This document shows, piece by piece, positions 23,828 through 36,554 of a stretch of 64,000 nucleotides of DNA; the first letter of the stretch is position 1; each line of letters opens with the position of its first letter. The position numbers and the translations under genes were made by a program. The notes beneath the pieces are model-generated. The model was not told the origin of the DNA. It made no database searches and saw nothing but the letters and a program-made list of their open reading frames with translations. Location of the stretch: the NCBI GenBank assembly GCA_027924645.1, contig BSBN01000763.1:3162001-3226000 (forward strand). Reading direction: 5' to 3'. The stretch is from Cunninghamia lanceolata. Taxonomy: Eukaryota; Streptophyta; Pinopsida; Cupressales; Cupressaceae.

Positions 23828-24840
23828 CCCAGTAGAAATCTTTCCTTTCTGATATATACCATGACTTCATCTCCAATAGAAAATTCCTTATGTCTGCTCT
23901 TTTCATTTGCTTTTCCCTTATAGTTTCTATTCATCTCTTCCAAATGCTTCTTGACCTGAGTGTGCATTGTTTCCATGTATCTAGCAAATTCTTCTACCTC
24001 TACACTTCTCTTGATATCCATACCGATGTCTCTTAGCTCCACAACTCCTCTAGGTTGTACTCTAGTCACAATTTCAAATGGTGTCTTCCCTATACTTCTT
24101 CTCACTGAGTTATTGTATGCAAACTCTGATTGTGGTAGAATTATATCCCAATTTCCTGCCTTATATCCTACTAAGCATCTCAACAAGTTACCCAAACTCC
24201 TATTTACCACTTCTATTTGTCCATCTATCTATGAGTGAAATGTTGAACTAAACTTTAGACCTGTCTTCATCTTTTCCCAAAATATTCTCCAAAAATATCT
24301 TATGAATCTTGTATCCCTATATGAAACTATACTCTTTGGTAACCCATGCAATCTCACAATCTCCTTGAAAATAGGTCAACAACATGTACATCATTTATCT
24401 TCTTACAATGAATGAAATGTGCCATCTTTGAAAATCTATCCACTACTATAAATATAGAATCATGTCCCCTCTATGTTCTTGGCAATCCTAATATGAAATC
24501 CATGCTTATATCTTCCCAAAGTCTCTCCGGTACTATCAAAGGTTTATATAATCTAGTATTTTGACTACTTCTTTTTGCAACTTGACAAAATCTGCAACTT
24601 TGAACAAATTTCCTTACATCCTTATATATCTAAGGCCAAAAATAATGTTCATTCACCAAATCTATTGTCTTATCAATACCAAAATGTTCTGCTAGTCCAC
24701 CACTAAGCTTCTCCTTGATCAAATTCTCTCTCATGGAGCTCCTAGGAATACACAACTGATTCCCTTTGAATAACATATCCTCCTAAGTGAAATAATCCAA
24801 CCACTTGCTTCTATCTGTCACAATAGGTTCTCTACATGAT
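23828..24840 (-). pseudogene. Element G integrase (N-terminal and core)
   Basis: The minus strand contains an H2C2-type zinc-binding region (AEHFGIDKTIDLVNEHYFWP, then CRFCQ) near 24690-24590, the first core Asp in SMDFILGLP at about 24490, and the glutamate region GQIEVVNRSLGNLL at about 24220, followed by the C-terminal lead-in MVYIRKERFLLGT at 23860. Integrase inserts the element DNA. Stops and frameshifts lie between 24240 and 24800. The frame breaks at 23828, where insertion C sits, and resumes at 17693. Confidence 0.85.
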
Positions 24841-26170
24841 TTCTATGCTTCCATAAAATCAAGATCATCCTCATACATGTGCTTAAGTTCTTCAAAACCT
24901 AGTACTTCTACCATCATCTCTATCAACAAGTTCCTTCTTCTACTCAATGCATTTACAACTTTGTTTGATATTCCACTCCGGTACTTCAATACAAATGTGT
25001 AACTCTGCATGAACTCTACCCATCTCGTGTGTCTTTTATTCAACTTATCCTAACTATTCAAATACTACAATGCTTGATGGTCAGTGTACACCACAAATTC
25101 TTTTGGCAACAAGTAATGTCTCCACTTCTTCAAGGCTTGAATTATGGCATAGAACTCTTGATCATAAATCGAATATCTCCTCCTTACAACATTTAAATTT
25201 TCACTAAAATATTCTACTAGTCCCTTCTTGACTTAACACTACTCCTATTACATTCCCACTGGCATCACAATCAACTTGAAATACTTTGTCAAAATCTAGT
25301 AATGCTAACACTGGTTGTTCTGTCACCTTTTCCTTCAACAATTCAAAACTCTTATTTGCTCTTGATGTCCACTTAAAATCCTTCTAGTCACCTCTCATTG
25401 TCTTTGTCATTGGTGTGCATATAGTACTCAAATTTCTAATGAACTTTTGATAAAAACATGCCAATCCATGAAAAGATCTTACCTCTCCAATGTTCACAGG
25501 TGTTGGCCATTCAACAATTGCTCTAAATTTCTTTCGGTCCATCTTCAATCCTTTCATAGAAATCACAAATCCCAAACATACTAGTTATGTCTTCATGAAA
25601 CTACATTTCTTGATGTTAATCAACAATTTCTCTTCTCTCAGCCTCTAAAATACTTTTCTAATATGTTGCAAATGTTCTTCCTTTGTTCTACTAAAAATCA
25701 AATTATCATCCAAGTAGGCAATAACAAATTTACCCTAGAATTTCTTCAAAACCTCATTCATCAACCTCATGAAAGTACTTGGTACATTAGTTAATCCAAA
25801 ATGCATGACTAATCACTCATATAATCCTTAATTTGTCTTGAATATAGTCTTCCACTCATCTCCTTCTCTGATCCCGATCTGATGGTATCCACTCTTTAGG
25901 TCAATCTTTGTGAAGTATTTTGCTCCACTTAAACAATCCATGATGTCATCCATCCTTGGCAATGGAAATCTATACTTGATGGTGATCTTATTGATTTCTC
26001 TTGAGTCTATACACATCCTCGATTATCCATCCTTCTTTGGTACTACTACTACTGGTACCACACATGGGCTCAAACTTTCTCTAATCAATCCTTTCCTCAA
26101 TAGCTCTTGTATTTGTCTGCTTAGCTCCACATTTTCTATTGGTGTCATCCTATGTGCCACTTTGTTTGAA
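24840..26170 (-). pseudogene. Element G reverse transcriptase and RNase H
   Basis: [22 protein letters not shown] and [20 protein letters not shown] at 25990-25840, then AYLDDNLIFS, the catalytic motif, near 25710, and [11 protein letters not shown] with [15 protein letters not shown] at 25560-25430. RNase [17 protein letters not shown] near 25280, where the Asp residues are present, and RHTRWVEFMQSYTFVLKYRSG at 25030-24950. Order and spacing are those of Ty3/gypsy. At least ten stops or frameshifts make it inactive. Confidence 0.88.
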
Positions 26171-26671
26171 AACTAGCTCCAAGTATGAGGTCTATATGTC
26201 AATGGTACTCTGGATTGGTGGCAATCCTTTTGGTACATTCTCTGATATGTTATCTTGGTATTCTATCAATAATTTAGTTATTTCTTGTGGCGTTGGTTCC
26301 TCTTCTTTTGTAGTGGCAGTTTCTACACTTAGGGTACCACACTTCTTTAGAATCAATGCAAAACACATATTCTCATGTCTCAATCCATCCAAAAACTCCC
26401 TTCCATCCACTAACCAGATTCTAGAATTTCAGTATATTTTAGTTTTGGGCTCTTCTTCCAAAGGTATCAAGATATGTCTTTTCCCATTTGATGTTATAGT
26501 ATAGGTATTCTTTCTTCCATCATGTATTTGCTTTCTATCATACTGCCATTGTCTTTCCAACAATATATGACATAAATCCATCAACATAATATCACACAAT
26601 ACCTCATCATTACAAGATCCTATGTGAAATTTCATCAAAAATTACACTCACCAGTATCTTGTGCTCATATT
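26170..26671 (-). pseudogene. Element G protease-RT linker
   Basis: The minus strand reads VLCDIMLMDLCHILLERQWQ and DRKQIHDGRKNTYTI (26610-26500), the usual end of the gypsy aspartic protease domain, then a linker leading into RT. The protease active site itself lies on the other side of copia B at about 33100. Confidence 0.75.
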
Positions 26672-27721
26672 TGAAAGGAAGCTAGGTGTGCAGAAATCGC
26701 TTCCTACACTAATCTAATGAGGAAAGTGGAGTGCAAATTCTTTCTATCCTTTACAGTTACAGTGTTATTAACCCAACAACAGAGATATTGCAGCAATACA
26801 CATACACACAAAAAGAAGATAGAAGAGAGACAAGATATACGTGGAGAAAACCCTTACAGGTGAAAAACCCCACACTCCAAAACACAACTCAAATATATTC
26901 TAGTAAATAATCAAGGCTACAATACAGTTTTAGAGCCAATGCTCTTGTAGGAGTCTTCGACACTCATATCTAGAGATAATCTGGTAGCATAATAGTACCT
27001 GTCAATCACGTAATACATCTCCTCTCCAAAGCACCTGTTTATATAGAAGATACAAGGCAAAAATAGCTCTATCTTGAGATGGGTGTCCAACATGACCTCA
27101 TGGCCCAAAACCCACGCCTAAGGACACTTGTCCAACACTGCAGGGTGTTCATGAAACTTGTCATATCACCCCATCCCAAAGAGGTTGCCTATTCCCAAGT
27201 TGGGCAATGACATACTCTTACGACACTTACGACTGTCATAGAATCTATCATAGCTGTCATATCTTACAGTTGTAATAGAATATGTCATACACAGGCTAAA
27301 AATAGCATATTCTCTTACAACATGTCATAACCCTCCTTGGGGTGCCCAAAGATACCTTCTTCCAAGATGCCTTGTGACACATGTCTTCACCTGTCATAGA
27401 ATCTTCCATTTATGACTCTTACACGTCATAGATTTGTCATAGGAATCTATCATGACTGTTTTGGTCAATATTCCCTTACACACTATCCAAGATGCTGACA
27501 CATGGAAAAATATTCCTACCACTAAGTGGGACACCTATCTCCTCATGTGAGGACAAATTTACATGTTGTCATCTTCCACGTAGGATGACACATCACCATG
27601 CCAACTCCCACAAGATGACAATAAGGATTTGCATCCTAATTACAATAATAGGCAATAAATAAATAAATACAATGAAATAATACAAGCAATTACCAAGGTT
27701 GAGAATCCTTAATTTCCAACA
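26672..27721 (-). repeat. Copia B, 3' LTR
   Basis: 1050 bp; plus-strand ends TGAAAGGAAGCTAGG and AATTTCCAACA. It matches 31947-33007 throughout. The element-sense tract AAGTGGGAGAA (27722-27732) precedes it as polypurine tract. Confidence 0.9.
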
Positions 27722-27789
27722 TTCTCCCACTTGTCGAACACCTTGTAAGAGCTAATGGAAATAATAGGATTTAACTACTATAGGCCGAG

Positions 27790-28610
27790 AGGCCCATAAA
27801 CTCTGAACACCATCTGAACTTCTCTGTGCCCACTGGTTTTGTCAATGCATCTGCAACATTCTTTAAAGTGTCTACCTTCTCCAAATTCACCTTCCCATCC
27901 TCTACCATGTCTCACATGAAGTGAAACTATACATCAATATTCTTTGTTCTAGCATGGAAAGTTGGATTCTTTTCTAGGCAAATCACACTCTGACTGTCAC
28001 AACAAATCGTAATCTATCCTGCATCAACACCAATATCTAAACACAATCTCTTAAGCCAAATGGCTTCCTTACAAGCATGAGTTGTTGCCATATACTCAGC
28101 TTCTGTCGTCGACAAAGCAACCACAGGTTGTCGCTTACTCATCCAACTAATTGCACCACTGAACATAGTGAACACATAGGCACTAGTGATCTCCTGCTGT
28201 CAAAGTCACCCACCTAATAAGAATCCACAAATCCATGAATACAAATTGAATGTTGAGGTCCCGTAGGATTACCATGATAGCATATGGAATACTTAGAAGT
28301 ACCCCTCAAATATTTGGACACTCTCTTAATTACATCCTAATGTACCTGTCTAGGATTAGCCATAAATCAACTAAGGACTCCCACTGCTTGGGCAATATGT
28401 GGTCTTGTGCAGACCATAGTATACATCAAACTGCCAACAACACTAGCATAAGGTACTTTGCTCATGTCCTCCACCTCACTAGGAGATTTTGGACAATCAT
28501 TAATAGACAACTTTGTCCCCAAGGAAATAGGAACACACAATGGTCTACAATTTTCCATGCCGAACCTATCCAACATGGTCTTCACATACTTACTCTAGCT
28601 TGAGTAAAGC
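27790..28610 (-). pseudogene. Copia B RNase H and RT C-terminus
   Basis: The minus strand at about 28590-28370 reads MLDRFGMENCRPLCVPISLG and MYTMVCTRPHIAQAVGVLS, the end of the copia RT. About 28150-27840 carries the RNase H motifs [29 protein letters not shown] and ADALTKPV. Stops and frameshifts separate the blocks. Confidence 0.85.
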
Positions 28611-28689
28611 TTTCTATTAGCTTTGTCTCTTTTGATTTCCATTCCCAGAATGTACTTGGTTGCCCCTAAATTTTTCATCTCAAACTGTG

Positions 28690-29290
28690 CTAACAACTAA
28701 GACTTCAAATCAGAAATCATATACTTACCATTCCCAATTAACAACATATCATCAACATACAATGCAATAATGAGAATGCAATCATTGTCAGATTTGTAAT
28801 ACACACAATGATCTGATTTTGATCTCATAAATCTAACCAACAACACAAAGGCATCAAACTTCAAGTACCACATCCTAGGAGATTGCTTCAAACCATACAA
28901 AGACTTTTTTAACTTGCAAACCAAATTTTCTTTACCTTTCTCTATGTAATGCTCTGGCTGTGACATGTAAATCTCTTCCTCCAAATCACCATGAAGGAAT
29001 GTTGTCTTCAAATCCATCTACTCCACCTCTAAGTCATAAGCTACTGCAAGAGATAATAAGAACCAAATAGATGTCAGCTTTGCAATGGGAGAGACATTTC
29101 ACCATAATCAATTCCCTCCACTTGTGAATACCCCTTCACAACCAATTTGGCCTTGTACTTTTCAACACTGCCATCTACACTGAATTTCTTCTTGAACACC
29201 CATTTGCATCCAATAGGTTTCCCTCCTTCAGGAAAAGGCACCAAGTCCCATGTTTTATTCTTTCCCAAAGAAGCCATCTCATCTTCCATG
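28690..29290 (-). pseudogene. Copia B reverse transcriptase
   Basis: Minus-strand blocks: MEDEMASLGKNKTWDLVPFP and KWVFKKKFSVDGSVEKYKAK (29289-29110), MDLKTTFLHGDLEEEIYMSQ (29017-28950), LKKSLYGLKQSPRMWY, and ALYVDDMLLIGN (about 28760), the YVDD catalytic motif. A frameshifted gap with stops lies at 29070-29020. Confidence 0.9.
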
Positions 29291-29298
29291 GCCTCCTT

Positions 29299-30624
29299 CT
29301 AGGAACCTGCATCTTTCATGCCCATAGCCTTTGTCATAGTTCTAGGCTCATTAGTGTTAGTAAGCAAAGCAAAAGCACAACTAGAGTCAAGCAATGAATA
29401 ACCAAACCTATCAAGTTGCTTCCTTGTACATGTAGACCTCCTCAATGGCTGAGGTTGAGGTTCTGCTTCTTCTTTTGAGCTTTTAGAGCTGCTAGAGCTC
29501 TCCTCATCATCAAGTCTCATAGGGACTTTCAGTTTAGTCTTCTCATGGGTAGAAGAAAATTGAATGACATCCTCTTTCTTTTCTGTTTCTTCTGGATGTA
29601 GAACAATGGAAGAAGGTGTTAGCTCTCTGAAGATAACACTTCTACTATACAACACTTTTTCAACCACAGGATCCCAAAGCTTGTATCCTTTCACATCAAC
29701 TCCATACCCAATGAAAATACACTTAACAGCCTTGTTCTCCAATTTAGACCATTTCTCCTTAGGCACATGTGCATATGCCTTACAACCAAAAACATGAAGA
29801 TGTCTAACTAAAGGCTTCTTACCAAACCACACCTCCATAGGTGTCTTTCCAACAAGAGCTGATGTAGGAGACTTGTTTACCAGGTAGGAAGCAGTGGCTA
29901 CAACTTCAGCCCAAAACTTTTGTTTGAGGCTTGCTCCACTAAGCATACTCCTAGCTCTCTCCATTAGTGTCCTGTTCATCCTCTCTGCAACTCCATTTTT
30001 CTACGGGGTGTATGGAGTTGTCTTATGTCTTTCAATCCCTTTCTCTTTACAAAACTTATCAAACTCTACTGAAAAAAACTCACCACCATTATCTGTTCTC
30101 AAACACTTAATCTTTTTACTAGTCTGATTCTCAACAAAAGCTTTAAACTCTTTGCACTGACTAAAGAATTCAGTCTTGCTTCTGAGAAAGTAAATCCATG
30201 TCCTTCTACTGTAATCATCTATGAAAGATACAGAATATACAGATTTCAAAATTGAAGGAACACTAACAGGATCAAACACATCATAATGAACAAGGTCCAA
30301 CACACTAGAAGACTTGTGAGAACTAGAGTAAAAATGAACACAATTTTTCTTTCCATATATACAATGTTCACAAAAGTTGAACTCAAGATTACAATGATTT
30401 AACCCCTCAACGATGTTTTTATTTTTCAAGGTTCTAAGACCCTTCTCACCAATGTGGCTAAATCTCATATGCCATAACATAGTCTTTTCGGTAGGAAGCT
30501 TAACTTCCAAAGTATGAGAACCCTTGGGTACACAAGATGCACTACTATCAGAATTTGTTATAATAGATTTCTTCACTGCTTGTTCAGATGGTGGTGATGA
30601 AGTGACTACAGCTCTTTTCTTCAT
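29299..30624 (-). pseudogene. Copia B integrase (GAG-pre-integrase, core, C-terminal)
   Basis: The pre-integrase motif LWHMRFSHIGEKGLRTL stands near 30480. Core residues are visible: Asp in LDLVHYDVFDP (about 30290), Asp in CLRTDNGGEFFS (about 30090) and Glu in GVAERMNRTL (about 29990). One stop replaces the usual Gln in the conserved TPQ(Q/K)NG motif at about 30000. The region after the core, FWAEVVATASYLVNKSP and GCKAYAHVPKEKWSKLE, matches the family. All three catalytic acids remain, so decay here is slight. Confidence 0.9.
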
Positions 30625-30642
30625 GTTAGAAGAATTATTGCA

Positions 30643-31020
30643 CTATGAAGTGCATGCCTCCAGCTGAAATAGAGTACCCCTCTGAGTACCCTTTGCAAGC
30701 ACCATAGATCCTTTAGTCATCTTGCATCCATCCTTCAAAAAGACAACCTGCACACCAGCATCATTCAACATACTTACAGAAAGTAGGTTCTGTACCAAGC
30801 CTGGGATGTGCATAACCCCAATGATCCCATTCACTTGTCCATTAGGGGATCGGATTGAGACTCTTCCATGATCAATAATCTTTAGATGAGAATTGTCACC
30901 CAGGTACACTCTTCCACCATCAAACTCGTCATACTTCATGAACCAGCTTTGATGCGAGGTCATGTGGAATGATGGGCTAGAATATATCAACCACACATCA
31001 TTAGATGCATGGGTGGCCAA
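30643..31020 (-). pseudogene. Copia B protease, active site lost
   Basis: Copia protease normally has a D-S-G triad before HMT. Here the minus strand reads WLIYSSPSFHMTSHQSWF: the Asp is Tyr and the Gly is Ser. The flanking family motifs (YLGDNSHLKI, IPGLVQNLLSV) are intact over 125 open codons. The element could not process its own polyprotein. Confidence 0.85.
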
Positions 31021-31069
31021 GGCTACGACGAAGGCATCAACATCATCTTGTCACTTGTCAGAATCTGAA

Positions 31070-31880
31070 TCTAGGGCATTCTTCTTCTTTTTCTTTTACT
31101 CTTTGCATTCCTTTCAGAAATGCCCAGTTTTGCCACAGTTCCAACAAAGAACCCTGGACTTTCTAGGAGATTTGGATCTACCCTTCTCAGCTTTCTTGTC
31201 CTTCTTTTTCCCTTTCTCCTTGGGTCTTCCATGAATTGCAAGAGCCTCTTTGGCTGCCTCAGAAGACTTTCTCCACATCTCTTCAGATAACAGCAAAGGT
31301 GCCACTTCATCCATTTTGAATGTGGATGTAGTGCTCCTAATAACCATAACAAGATGATCCCACGAGTCCAGTAAAGAACAATACAAGGTCATACAATGAT
31401 CCTCCTCCATCTTCACACCAACGAATGTTAATTGTACAACTAACATGTTGAAAGCATTTAGGGGATCTGCAACAGATCCTCCATCCTCCATCCTCCATCC
31501 TCAGAGAATAAAACTTCTTTCTTAGAAAAAACTTGTTCACCAGGGATTTGACCTGATAAACATCACCTAGCTACTTTCAAAGGTCTTTCGTGGTCTTCTC
31601 CTCATGGACATTTAGCAGGATAGAATCAGCTAGACTGAGTCTTATGAGACCCTTAGCCTTCTAATCTTTGAGATCCCAATTAGTTTGTGCCATTGTAGTT
31701 GGTTTCACACCAGATATGGTTTCCCATAGGTCATGATCAACAAGCATGTCTTCCATCTTAAGTTTCCATAACTCAAAATTTGTGCCGTTGAATTTCTCCA
31801 CCTCTAATCTTTCAGATGTGCCTGCCATCTCTTTTCCTGCAACAAGATTATAGAGTACTCTACATAGACTCCCACTCAAT
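31070..31880 (-). pseudogene. Copia B gag
   Basis: The minus strand begins near 31879; LEVEKFNGTNFELWKLKMED is the Tnt1-type gag start. A stop at about 31660 and frameshift near 31500 follow, then a Lys-rich segment and the zinc knuckle start CWNCGKTGHF with a stop right after it (about 31115). Confidence 0.82.
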
Positions 31881-31932
31881 CTAAGATCAGCTCAAAAAGC
31901 CCTACCTAACAACTAGGACCAAAGGTGATCAA

Positions 31933-31946
31933 GCTCTGATGCCAAC
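31933..31946 (-). promoter_or_regulatory. Copia B primer binding site
   Basis: Element sense reads GTTGGCATCAGAGC next to the LTR: one change from TGGTATCAGAGC, the initiator tRNA-Met site. Confidence 0.82.
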
Positions 31947-33007
31947 TAAAAGGAAGCTAGGTGTGTGGAAATTGCTTCCTACATTAATCTAATGAGGAAA
32001 GTGGGGTGCAAATTCTTTTTATCTTTTACAGTTATAGTGTTATTAACCCAACAATAGAGATATTGTATCAATACACATACACACAGAAAGAAGATAGAAG
32101 AGAGAGAGAGAGAGACAAGATATATTTGGGGAAAACCCTTATAGGTGAAAAACCCCACACTCCAAAACACAGCTCAAATGTATTCCAGTAAACAATCAAG
32201 GTTACAATACAGTTTCAGAGCCAATGTTCTTGCAAGAGTCTTCAACACTCATATCTAGAGACAATCCAATAGCATAACAGTATCTGTCAATCACATAATA
32301 CATCTCCTCTCCAAAGCACATGTTTATATAGAATATACACGGAAAAATTGGCTCTATCTTGAGATGGGCATCTAACATGGCCTCATGGCCCAAAACCCAT
32401 GCCTAAGGACACTTGTCCAACACTGTAGGGTGTTCATGACACTTGTCATATCACCCCATCCCAAAGAGGTCACCTATTCCCAAGTTGGGCAATGACAGAT
32501 ACTCTTACGACACTTATGACTGTCATAGAATCCATCATAGCTATCATATCTTACAGTTGTAAGAAAATCTGTCATACATAGGCTAAAATAGCATATTCTC
32601 TTACAACATGTCATAACCCTCCTTGGGGCACCCAAAGATGCCTTCTTCCAAGGTGCCTTATGACACATGTCTTCACCTATCATAGAATCTTCCATTTACG
32701 ACTCTTACACGTCATAGATTTGTCATAGGAATATGTCATGACCATTTCGGTCAATATTCCCTTACACACTATCCAAGATGCCGACACATGGAAAAATATT
32801 CCTACCACTAAGTGGGATGCCTATCTCCTCATGTGAGAAAAAAATTACATGTTGTCTCCTTCAACGTAGGATGACACATCACCATGCCAACTCCCACAAG
32901 ATGACAATAAGGATTTGCATCCTAATTACAATAATAGGCAATAAATAAATAAATACAATGAAATAATACAAGGAATTACCAAGGTTGAGACACCTTAATT
33001 CCCAACA
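31947..33007 (-). repeat. Copia B, 5' LTR
   Basis: 1061 bp. Plus-strand ends are TAAAAGGAAGC (the TG mutated to TA) and AATTCCCAACA. A GA dinucleotide run at 32099-32114 is expanded relative to the other LTR. Confidence 0.9.
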
Positions 33008-33012
33008 ATATT

Positions 33013-33857
33013 GAATACATACTATTTTTTAGGGCTTTGGATGTTTCAACCTCACCATATTTAGCTTCCTCGCCATCTCTTTTGAAACCAAATTTTTAGT
33101 ACTACCACTATCAATGATAACCTTGCAACATTTACCTCCTAATTTGCATCTTGTCTAGAACAAAATTTATGTTTTTGGTGGCTCCTTAGTTGATTCTGCT
33201 TGGAACAAAGCTCTCCTCATGACTAATGACTCACCCTCTTCTAGTTTTCCTACTGAACTAGGTGATCCAACTAGTTCTTCCTTTGCATACACTGCTCTTG
33301 CACTATTCTTGTCCTCTTGCTAGTACTCCTTGGATGACATTCAAATTCTCAGTGTCCTTTACCTCCACACTTGAAATAGGTTCCTTTGAATGATCTTTTT
33401 TCAAATCCTCTTTCATCTCTCCGATATCCTTCATTGTGGTAATAATTATGACTTCCTCTATTACTGCAGTAGAAATTTCTATCATCTCTCTCTTGATGGT
33501 ATGAATTATTGTCTCTTTCTTCTTTGCGGTATGGCCTAGTCTCCTTGTTTTGCTCTGCATATGGTCTTCCTTCTTCACATTGTGTTCTACCTCTTTGGAA
33601 TTTTCCTCATCTACCTCTCTATCTTTGATCATGTCCCTTGTTCAAATTTTCTTCAACTTTTAGCAAAAAATGATATGCCTCTTCCACTATTGTCATCCTT
33701 ACCAAATTTAGTTCTTCTTGAAGGTTTATCCTCAGTCCATTTATGTACCACGCCATTTTCTCCTTGCTTGCTTCACTATGTCCAGTCCTAATAATCATCT
33801 TGTGGAACTCTTTGGTGTAATCTTTCACTATTTTCTCCTTTTGCCTTAGGTTTTGAA
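33013..33857 (-). pseudogene. Element G gag (C-terminal part) and protease active site
   Basis: The minus strand at 33828-33620 contains DYTKEFHKMIIRTGHSE and MAWYINGLRINLQEELNL, the retrotransposon gag (capsid) domain of gypsy elements. A basic Arg/Glu-rich stretch follows, then the zinc knuckle YFKCGGKGH with a stop (about 33370), and the protease motif CKVIIDSGSTKNLVS near 33110. The gag frame joins 41143 across copia A; the protease joins 26671 across copia B. Confidence 0.85.
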
Positions 33858-33862
33858 ATCTC

Positions 33863-35293
33863 TATTGAAATGCACAAAACAACTTAAAGGGGGGGTGAAT
33901 CAGTTGTCTCTAAAACTTTGATCACTTATCAACACATCAAATACTCAATTACTGTTATTAAGATTTAACCATGAAAACATGAAACAAGAAGCTCAACACA
34001 ATAACACATTCAACACATGAGACACCAAATTTTTATGTGGAAAACCCTATAAGGGAAAAACCACGGTGGGTGTTAGCCCATAGATATAAATATGTTATAG
34101 CAATACTGAAAAATAGAGGCTCACTACCTTAGGGATCACTACCCAAAATGCTCACTACAAATGTTAGGGCTCACTACCAAGATCAACTCACTACCAAGGG
34201 GTGGCTCACTACCAAGGGTTGGTGAACTAATTTGATAGCATCTACTCCATGCTTGGTTTACATTCCATTGAAGCACATTATAACTCCTCTGCTCTTCTCT
34301 TCTTACACTTTCACACTTATCTTTTCATTTTTTTCTTAAGGACATCTTTTTTCGCAACTTCATTACATGTTTTTATACACTTCACCAACCTTGGAATGTA
34401 CATCAAGGTTGGCATTACATTCCTCAACCATTGGAACAATCTCCAAGGTCAACATTACAGACATACATAGAAATAGGTCTGGACCTAAACAAAATTTGCT
34501 AAGGGAAAGATGTATGTGGATCATGTTATGCCTTAGCTAGGACTCAAGTGCAATCTTCCATGCCATGACACACTTCCACAATCTTTGATGTATCTCCGCA
34601 AGTAGTGAAATCAACCAAGTCAGCCAAGACTGGTGTTAACATTAAGTCTTCTAAGAACAATCTTCATCCACAATCCAAATTTATCTTTGCGGACCAATCC
34701 AAAGGTAGGAACACAATCAGGAGACATCCACAAGCACATTGTAATCACCAGGAACAACCACACAATCTCTAACCACTCTGCCAAGAAGATTATTCAAACC
34801 ACAGCACATAAACAACACTGTTAGCTCCTATCATAAAGAAAAGATCACTTGCAAAACACCAAATCATGAACCATTGGAGTTGAAGGCACTTATCATCATT
34901 ACAAACTTGAGTCCAAAACCATAGAATGAAATACCTAAATGTGGAGGAATGTGGAGCATAATACATTCTCCCTGTCACTACCAAATATACAGAAAAACTA
35001 GTTTTCACTCTGGTGAACATAACTCACTCAAAGATTCATACTGAAGGCTCAAACTTGGAACATAGTATCTTCAGACATGTCTCTAACTAACTTCCAATCT
35101 ACAGACAAAGATATTCATCCTACAAGAAATGTAGAGCAATCTACTAGACTGTTCTATTGTATCAAGAATGCTTATTATCTTCAACACTTAACTCATTACA
35201 AGCAAGCATCAAAGCAAGAGCATAGTTGACACTAATGACAACACTAATATGTTGATATCAATGACAACACTGGTTAGGTACATACTTGTAATA
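33863..35293 (-). repeat. Copia A, 3' LTR
   Basis: 1431 bp. Plus-strand ends are TATTGAAATGCAC (TG mutated) and CTTGTAATA (CAACA mutated). It matches 39755-41137. CTCACTACC(AA) words recur at 34120-34220, and ACAACT/AGTTGT flanks a G-run at about 33885. Confidence 0.9.
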
Positions 35294-35570
35294 ATCTCCC
35301 CCTTTGTCATTGATGGCAACATATGATGTAAAAAACTGTAAAGACCATCAAGACAAGATACTCCCCCTTTCTTTTTATACATCTACACTCTTTCTCCTCC
35401 TGAGTTTTCATATGATTTCTCTCCCCCTTTGACATCAATGGCAAAGGGCACATACTTGCACTCTGCTGCTCTGATCAAATCATTAATACTGTAACACTTA
35501 CTACTCTTTGTTAGGAACACATATCAAAAACACTTGCTACTCCCCCTGAGAGTTAGCTCTCAAAACATCA
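35294..35570 (-). promoter_or_regulatory. Copia A polypurine tracts (several copies)
   Basis: The plus strand has C-run/CTTT words at 35295 (next to the LTR), 35361, 35420 and 35541; in element sense these are AAAGGGGGAG-type tracts. Only the one touching the LTR would prime plus-strand synthesis. Several copies are a known Sirevirus trait. Confidence 0.75.
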
Positions 35571-35627
35571 ATCTAGATCAAAGAATACAGCTTTGGACAC
35601 CACTATACTAATGCATTCTTATGCATC

Positions 35628-36545
35628 TTAGTTCAAAGCAGGAGGGGTAATAACCCCTAATTTTTCTCTGAGATACTCAAAGGTATCCTTAGGCAGAGGC
35701 TTAGTGAAAATATATGCAATCTGATCTTTTGTGGACACATATTCCATCTTTACTTCATTCTTTGTCACCTTTTCTCTCAAAAAATGATACCTTGTTGATA
35801 TATGCTTTGTTCTTGAGTGCATCACTGGATTCTTTGAAATTTTTATGGCACTTGTATTGTCACAAAAGATTGCAATTGGATCTTCATACACAACTCTTAT
35901 GTCCTTCAAAGTCTGCTTCATCCATAACACTTGAGTGGAACAATATGCTGCTGCAATATACTCTACTTTTGCAGTAGACAAGGAGATTGAATCTTGCTTC
36001 TTGCTCAACCATGAAACTAATCTATTACCCAAGAAGAAAGCACCTCCACTTGTACTTTTTTTGTCATCAACATCTCTGGCCCAATCTGCATCTGTGTAAG
36101 TACTAAGAGCAAAATCATTATCCTTTGGATACCATAAGCCATGATCTAATGTGCCTTTCAAATACCTCAAGATTCTCTTAACTTCCATCACATGTGATTC
36201 TCTAGGATCTTCTTGAAATCTTGCCACAAGACATACTACATGCATTATATAAGGTCTAGTTTGAGTTAGATAAAGTAATCTTCAAATCATAGATCTGTAC
36301 CTTTTCTGATCAGTCTTAGGTGATTCATCAGTCTTGCTTAATTTGTAGCCAGTCACCATGGGAGTACATACTGGTTTGGAGTCCTCCATCCCAAACTTCT
36401 TCAACAATTCTTTTACATACTTAGATTGAGAAATGAAAATTCCTTTATTTGATTGAGTAATTTGCAGACCTAGAAAGAAATTCATTTCCTCAAACATAGA
36501 CATCTCAAATCCATTTTTTATTTCTCCTGCAAACTTCATGCACAT
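35628..36545 (-). pseudogene. Copia A RNase H and RT C-terminus
   Basis: The minus strand has FEEMNFFLGLQITQSNKGIF and LLKKFGMEDSKPVCTPM (36500-36360), the copia RT end. RNase H follows in a 205-codon open frame (36245-35628): STYTDADWARDVDDKKSTSG, SWLSKKQDSISLST, IFCDNTSAI and HISTRYHFLREK, then TKPLPKDTFEYLREKLG. One frame break lies between the two parts at about 36280. Confidence 0.9.
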
Positions 36546-36554
36546 ACCTTCATT

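Larger units (their letters stand above)
26667..33012 (-). mobile_element. Copia B: Ty1/copia element inserted in element G
   Basis: LTRs at 26672-27721 and 31947-33007, target duplication ATATT at 26667-26671 and 33008-33012, primer site at 31933-31946 and polypurine tract at 27722-27733. Coding order on the minus strand is gag, protease, integrase, RT, RNase H, the Ty1/copia order. The gag start (EVEKFNGTNFELWKLKMEDM) is like Tnt1/Tork-type elements. The protease active site is lost and stops interrupt the frames, so it is inactive. It lies between the protease and RT of element G. Confidence 0.93.
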